NCBI GenBank assembly: GCA_025997215.1
Contig: BNUH01000016.1
Span: 1-52,754, forward strand
Source of the DNA: Clostridia bacterium
Lineage (GTDB): Bacteria > Bacillota_A > Clostridia > Christensenellales > Aristaeellaceae
Direction: 5' to 3'
DNA: 52,754 bases
Under the pieces are notes generated by a model. That model was not told where the DNA came from and did no database searches. It saw nothing but the letters and a program-made list of their open reading frames with translations. Made by a program: the position numbers and the translations under genes. Positions 49,834 to 52,754 of this stretch are shown in pieces. Within the stretch, counting starts at the first letter, position 1. Every line of letters begins with the position of its first letter.

Positions 49834-51528
49834 ATGGAAACACGTATGTTACCTGTAGGCGTGGATGATTTTAACCAGCTCATTGATCAGGGTTACTATT
49901 TCATAGATAAAACATCGTGGATCTCCACACTGTTACGCACCCGTGGGATGGTGAATCTGTTCACGCGCCCGCGTCGCTTTGGTAAGACGCTCAATATGAC
50001 AATGCTCAAAGCGTTCTTGGAGATCGGTACAAATCCCACGCTTTTTAATGGGTTAACCATATCCAAAGAGAGTGATCTCTGTAGAGATTTTCTGGGGCAG
50101 TATCCCGTTGTAACAATCACTCTTAAGTCGGTTGATGGTATCTCTTATGCAGATGCGTACGCAGAATTACGCATCCTTGTTAAAGCTGTTGTTTCAAAGT
50201 TTGCTTTTCTGCAAGAAAGCCCACTGATCAAAGATCATGAGTTACTTTCATTAAAGAGGATTTTATTTGAACAAGATACAAAGACCGATATAACAAGTAG
50301 TTTGCTCATGCTTACATCTTTATTATCAAAACATTATAAGAAAAGCGTAATTGTTCTAATTGATGAATATGATGTACCGCTGGATAAGGCTTTCCAGAAT
50401 GGTTACTATAATGAGATGCTGGATGTAATACGAGGCATGCTAGGACAGGTGCTGAAATCAAACCCGCACCTCTATTTCGCTGTACTTACTGGAGCCTTAC
50501 GCATCTCCAAGGAAAGCATCTTCACTGGCCTAAATAATCTGGATGTAAACAGTGTCATTGATCCAGGGTTTGGTGAATATTTTGGTTTCACGGATGACGA
50601 GGTTCGCAAGCTACTTGCTGATTATGGACTCGAGTCCCACTATGCCGACATGAAAGCTTGGTATAATGGTTATCGTATTGGAAATGCTGATGTTTATTGC
50701 CCTTGGGATGTGCTAAAGTATGTAAAGGATTTGCTCCAGACCGCCGATGCCGAACCAAAGCCATACTGGGGTAATACTAGCGGCAATGAACTAGTTAAGC
50801 GGTTTGTGGATAAGGCTGATGCCACAACACGTAATGAGATTGAGAGCCTGATTGTAGGCAATTCCATCGAAAAGCGTGTTAACTATTTACTTACATATAC
50901 GGAATTGGATAACAACATAAACAACCTTTGGAGCATTTTGTTTATGACCGGATATCTAACCAGCAATGGAAAGACTAACGGTCAGTATCAATTGGTTATT
51001 CCTAATAAAGAAGTACGTACAATATTCATAGACCAAATACAAACGTGGTTTGAAGAGAAGATTCAGAACAACTCGAAGGTGGCAAAAGAGCTTTGCGATG
51101 CGCTTCGCAATAATGATATAAACAATATAGAAGCTAAGCTCAACAGCTTTTTGGTTAGCTCAATCAGCTATCACGACTATCAAGGAGATGTTGATGAAAA
51201 AGAAGGTTTCTACCATGCCTTGGTGTTAGCCCTGCTTAAGGCTGGCGCAGCATGGGCAGTTTACTCGAACATCGAATCAGGGGATGGCTTGGCAGATCTA
51301 CTCATAGAGAGTGAGGATTTGAGGGCTGGGATGGTTGTTGAATTCAAGTATGCAGATTCGTTCACCGGAATGGAGAAGGCGTGTAATAAAGCTATGAAAC
51401 AGATCGAAGAGAAACGATATGCGACGCGGCTCTGGGATGATGGTCTGGAAGAGGTTATTGCTTATGGAATATCATTCTATAAGAAGCGTTGTAAAATTGT
51501 CTCCAAACAACTGGGTGAGGTGCTTTGA
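49834..51528 (+). CDS. AAA-ATPase_like/PD-(D/E)XK nuclease protein
   Basis: 564 residues. N-terminal AAA-ATPase_like domain: PVGVDDFNQLIDQGYYFIDKTSWISTLL, the family's Walker A variant TRPRRFGKTLNMTML, and Walker B VIVLIDEYDVPLD. The C-terminal PDDEXK_9 domain has GDGLADLLIE and VVEFKYADS, which supply the D-ExK-type residues. This family is expanded in gut anaerobes and its role is unsettled (a defence or mobile-element-linked function has been suggested). Base composition is more A/T-rich than the sugar genes, suggesting later arrival. Confidence 0.9.
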   Translation: METRMLPVGVDDFNQLIDQGYYFIDKTSWISTLLRTRGMVNLFTRPRRFGKTLNMTMLKAFLEIGTNPTLFNGLTISKESDLCRDFLGQYPVVTITLKSVDGISYADAYAELRILVKAVVSKFAFLQESPLIKDHELLSLKRILFEQDTKTDITSSLLMLTSLLSKHYKKSVIVLIDEYDVPLDKAFQNGYYNEMLDVIRGMLGQVLKSNPHLYFAVLTGALRISKESIFTGLNNLDVNSVIDPGFGEYFGFTDDEVRKLLADYGLESHYADMKAWYNGYRIGNADVYCPWDVLKYVKDLLQTADAEPKPYWGNTSGNELVKRFVDKADATTRNEIESLIVGNSIEKRVNYLLTYTELDNNINNLWSILFMTGYLTSNGKTNGQYQLVIPNKEVRTIFIDQIQTWFEEKIQNNSKVAKELCDALRNNDINNIEAKLNSFLVSSISYHDYQGDVDEKEGFYHALVLALLKAGAAWAVYSNIESGDGLADLLIESEDLRAGMVVEFKYADSFTGMEKACNKAMKQIEEKRYATRLWDDGLEEVIAYGISFYKKRCKIVSKQLGEVL

Positions 51529-52010
51529 TGAAAGAACGTGTGGTTATGAAAATAAGACTAATCATAACGGTTATATGACATACGAAACGACTGTACCATT
51601 TCTGGAAGAAGCATGAGTCACAACCCACCATGCCTCCCGCAGATTGTTGAGGTATTCGACAATAAATGCAAGACTTTTCCGAACATCCTAACGTTGTTGG
51701 CACACAGTTTTTTTGATCACCCTTGTCTCGCTATTTGCAGGTACGCGAGTCGAATCTTTCAACAACACCGTATCGTTGTATAGGTAACAAATGGATTCAT
51801 GCCTTGATTTTTCGGTTATTCGACATAAGTTATTCAGCACTAACAAGCCTCACATACTACTGGTTGCATCAACTATGGGCAAACTAGGTGCAGCTCTGCT
51901 ATATCTATTGCGAAATTTGGTCGTTCACTAACATCCAACCGCCTAAAATACGGCATTTTTACTAGATTTTTCCAAATATCACATTGTAAATCCTGATCAA
52001 TTTATCTCTA
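51529..52010. other. A/T-rich intergenic region without a recognisable gene
   Basis: No convincing coding frame, promoter pair or RNA gene on either strand. It separates the ATPase gene from the tRNA-Val fragment. Confidence 0.5.
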
Positions 52011-52061
52011 ACGACCTTTACGATGTCAACGTAACGCTCTAACCAACTGAGCTATAACCCC
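52011..52061 (-). tRNA. tRNA-Val(GAC) 5' part only (broken)
   Basis: Read leftward from 52061: GGGGTTA acceptor strand, D arm TAGCTCAGTTGGTTAGAGC, and anticodon arm TTACG-TTGACAT-CGTAA (anticodon GAC), then AGGTCGT. After that the T arm (GGTTCAA...) and the 3' acceptor strand are missing and the sequence turns A/T-rich. It cannot be a working tRNA. Confidence 0.8.
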
Positions 52062-52121
52062 TCACACAATGACTATTATAACGCATTTTCTGGAAATTGC
52101 AAGAGCAAATTTTCGGATTAT

Positions 52122-52754
52122 CCCTAATTCGGCAGATATTCACATTCCAAAACAGCCCAAAAACTCAACAACAGCAAGGAAAATCAGACGAATTTTCTTG
52201 TCAAATTGTTGAATATTTTAGTTGCGGATTTGGCGAGACTGTGGTATAATAGTCCAAGATCTACTCAGGAGGCGAGCATATGCGGCTTCACAAGGGACTG
52301 TCTAACGGACGGTTGTATCTGTCCATCGTCGAAGGTTACCGCGATCCCATCACTAAGAAGGTCAAAACTCGTACCCTGCGTTCGCTGGGTTACGCTGATT
52401 CGTTAGCGAAGATACACTCCGACCCAGTCGCATTCGGGATGCGTACACTCGAGGAAATGAAACTTGCAGCCGCCTGCGAGCAGACTGCGGACAAAGTTGC
52501 TATACACTCAAACGAAAGACTGTCTGAGAGCGTTTCGTATAACAAACTGCTGGGATACGCTCCGTTATCCATGCTGTATCGTGGTTTGGGGTTGGATCAG
52601 TTTTTTACCAACCAAGCGCGAAAACTGGATGTCAAATATGACCTGAACAGCATTGTGAGACTGTTGGTATATTCACGGATATTGTTTCCAGGGTCAAAGA
52701 AAAAGACTTATGAAGGGAAAGATATGTACTTTGACAAGAGTGATTTTACTCTTG
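52122..52754 (+). mobile_element. IS1634-like element, right copy, runs off the window
   Basis: The outer end CCCTAATTCGGCAG starts at 52122, followed by the leader shared with the left copy (5177-5021 inverted), a TTGCGG-17-TATAAT promoter and the transposase. The two copies are inverted relative to each other with transposases pointing outward from the 47-kb segment. Confidence 0.8.
52280..52754 (+). CDS. IS1634-family transposase, N-terminal part (window edge)
   Basis: ATG 52280 has AGGAGGCGAG upstream; the frame is open to the window end (158 residues). MRLHKGLSNGRLYLSIVEGYRDPITKKV at the start and YDLNSIVRLLVYSRILFPGSKKKTYEG later are typical of IS1634-type DDE transposases. Unlike the left copy it continues past GYAPL (into SMLYRGLGLDQFF), so it may be intact beyond the window. 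Confidence 0.88.
   Translation, partial: MRLHKGLSNGRLYLSIVEGYRDPITKKVKTRTLRSLGYADSLAKIHSDPVAFGMRTLEEMKLAAACEQTADKVAIHSNERLSESVSYNKLLGYAPLSMLYRGLGLDQFFTNQARKLDVKYDLNSIVRLLVYSRILFPGSKKKTYEGKDMYFDKSDFTL

Noticed and set aside
4677..52754. A functional composite transposon built on the two IS1634-like copies
   Set aside because: The left copy has lost most of its transposase and its far terminal repeat, and no target duplication can be seen, so only an IS-framed segment is claimed.
1..52754. CRISPR arrays or rRNA genes
   Set aside because: I saw no regularly spaced repeats with unique spacers and no rRNA-like conserved segments in the window.

Overview
The window looks like part of a Gram-positive anaerobe of the Clostridia. 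Support comes from strong AGGAGG-type ribosome sites, three CUT1 sugar importers of the LplB/YtcP type without their own ATPases, a glycyl radical enzyme with its activase, moderate GC and GTG/TTG starts. Christensenellales-like gut or digester bacteria are a reasonable guess from the gene style, but nothing here fixes the genus.

Region 1 (1-4.6 kb) is a scrapyard of prophage pieces on both strands: a serine recombinase tail end, a phage DNA polymerase tail end followed by a DUF4406-like gene, the front of a tape-measure gene, and tail-tip genes. It includes the remains of a diversity-generating retroelement (DGR): a C-type-lectin-like variable protein end next to the last part of a DGR reverse transcriptase. 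It ends at the 3' half of a tRNA-Ser(GCU) gene fused to a truncated IS1634-like transposase.

Region 2 (5.2-26 kb) holds carbohydrate operons. A LacI-type operator and good promoter precede binding protein, two permeases, a beta-helix (GH28-like) enzyme and a LacI regulator. A leftward importer operon follows. It is divergent from an eight-gene set in which a ROK regulator, two GH32 enzymes, an FGGY kinase, a radical-SAM activase, an unassigned glycyl radical enzyme, a GNAT and a GrpB protein are packed with little or no spacing.

Region 3 (26-36 kb) has a membrane-bound AraC-type sensor/regulator facing a third importer, a GH43 protein and a probable (alpha/alpha)6-barrel enzyme.

Region 4 (36-46.3 kb, leftward) is the most unusual. 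Metallo-hydrolase, SDR dehydrogenase, IlvD/Edd dehydratase, fumarate-reductase-like flavoprotein, FdrA and a small FdrA C-terminal-like protein form one coupled operon. A second promoter then drives DUF1116, an acetate-kinase-family kinase and DUF2877. FdrA/DUF1116/DUF2877 are the three subunits of the E. coli oxamate carbamoyltransferase (AllFGH). Here the usual carbamate kinase is absent and an acetate-kinase homologue with altered active-site residues sits in its place. The promoter of the second part lies between 13-bp perfect inverted repeats, the layout of an invertible promoter.

Region 5 (46.4-52.7 kb) has an aldose-epimerase-like gene on a probably leaderless mRNA, a 167-bp MITE-like element, an FAD oxidoreductase, a broken galactokinase-type gene and an AAA-ATPase/PD-(D/E)XK gene. 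It ends with a tRNA-Val(GAC) fragment and a second, inverted copy of the IS1634-like element running off the window. The two IS copies and two broken tRNAs bracket about 47 kb of catabolic genes.
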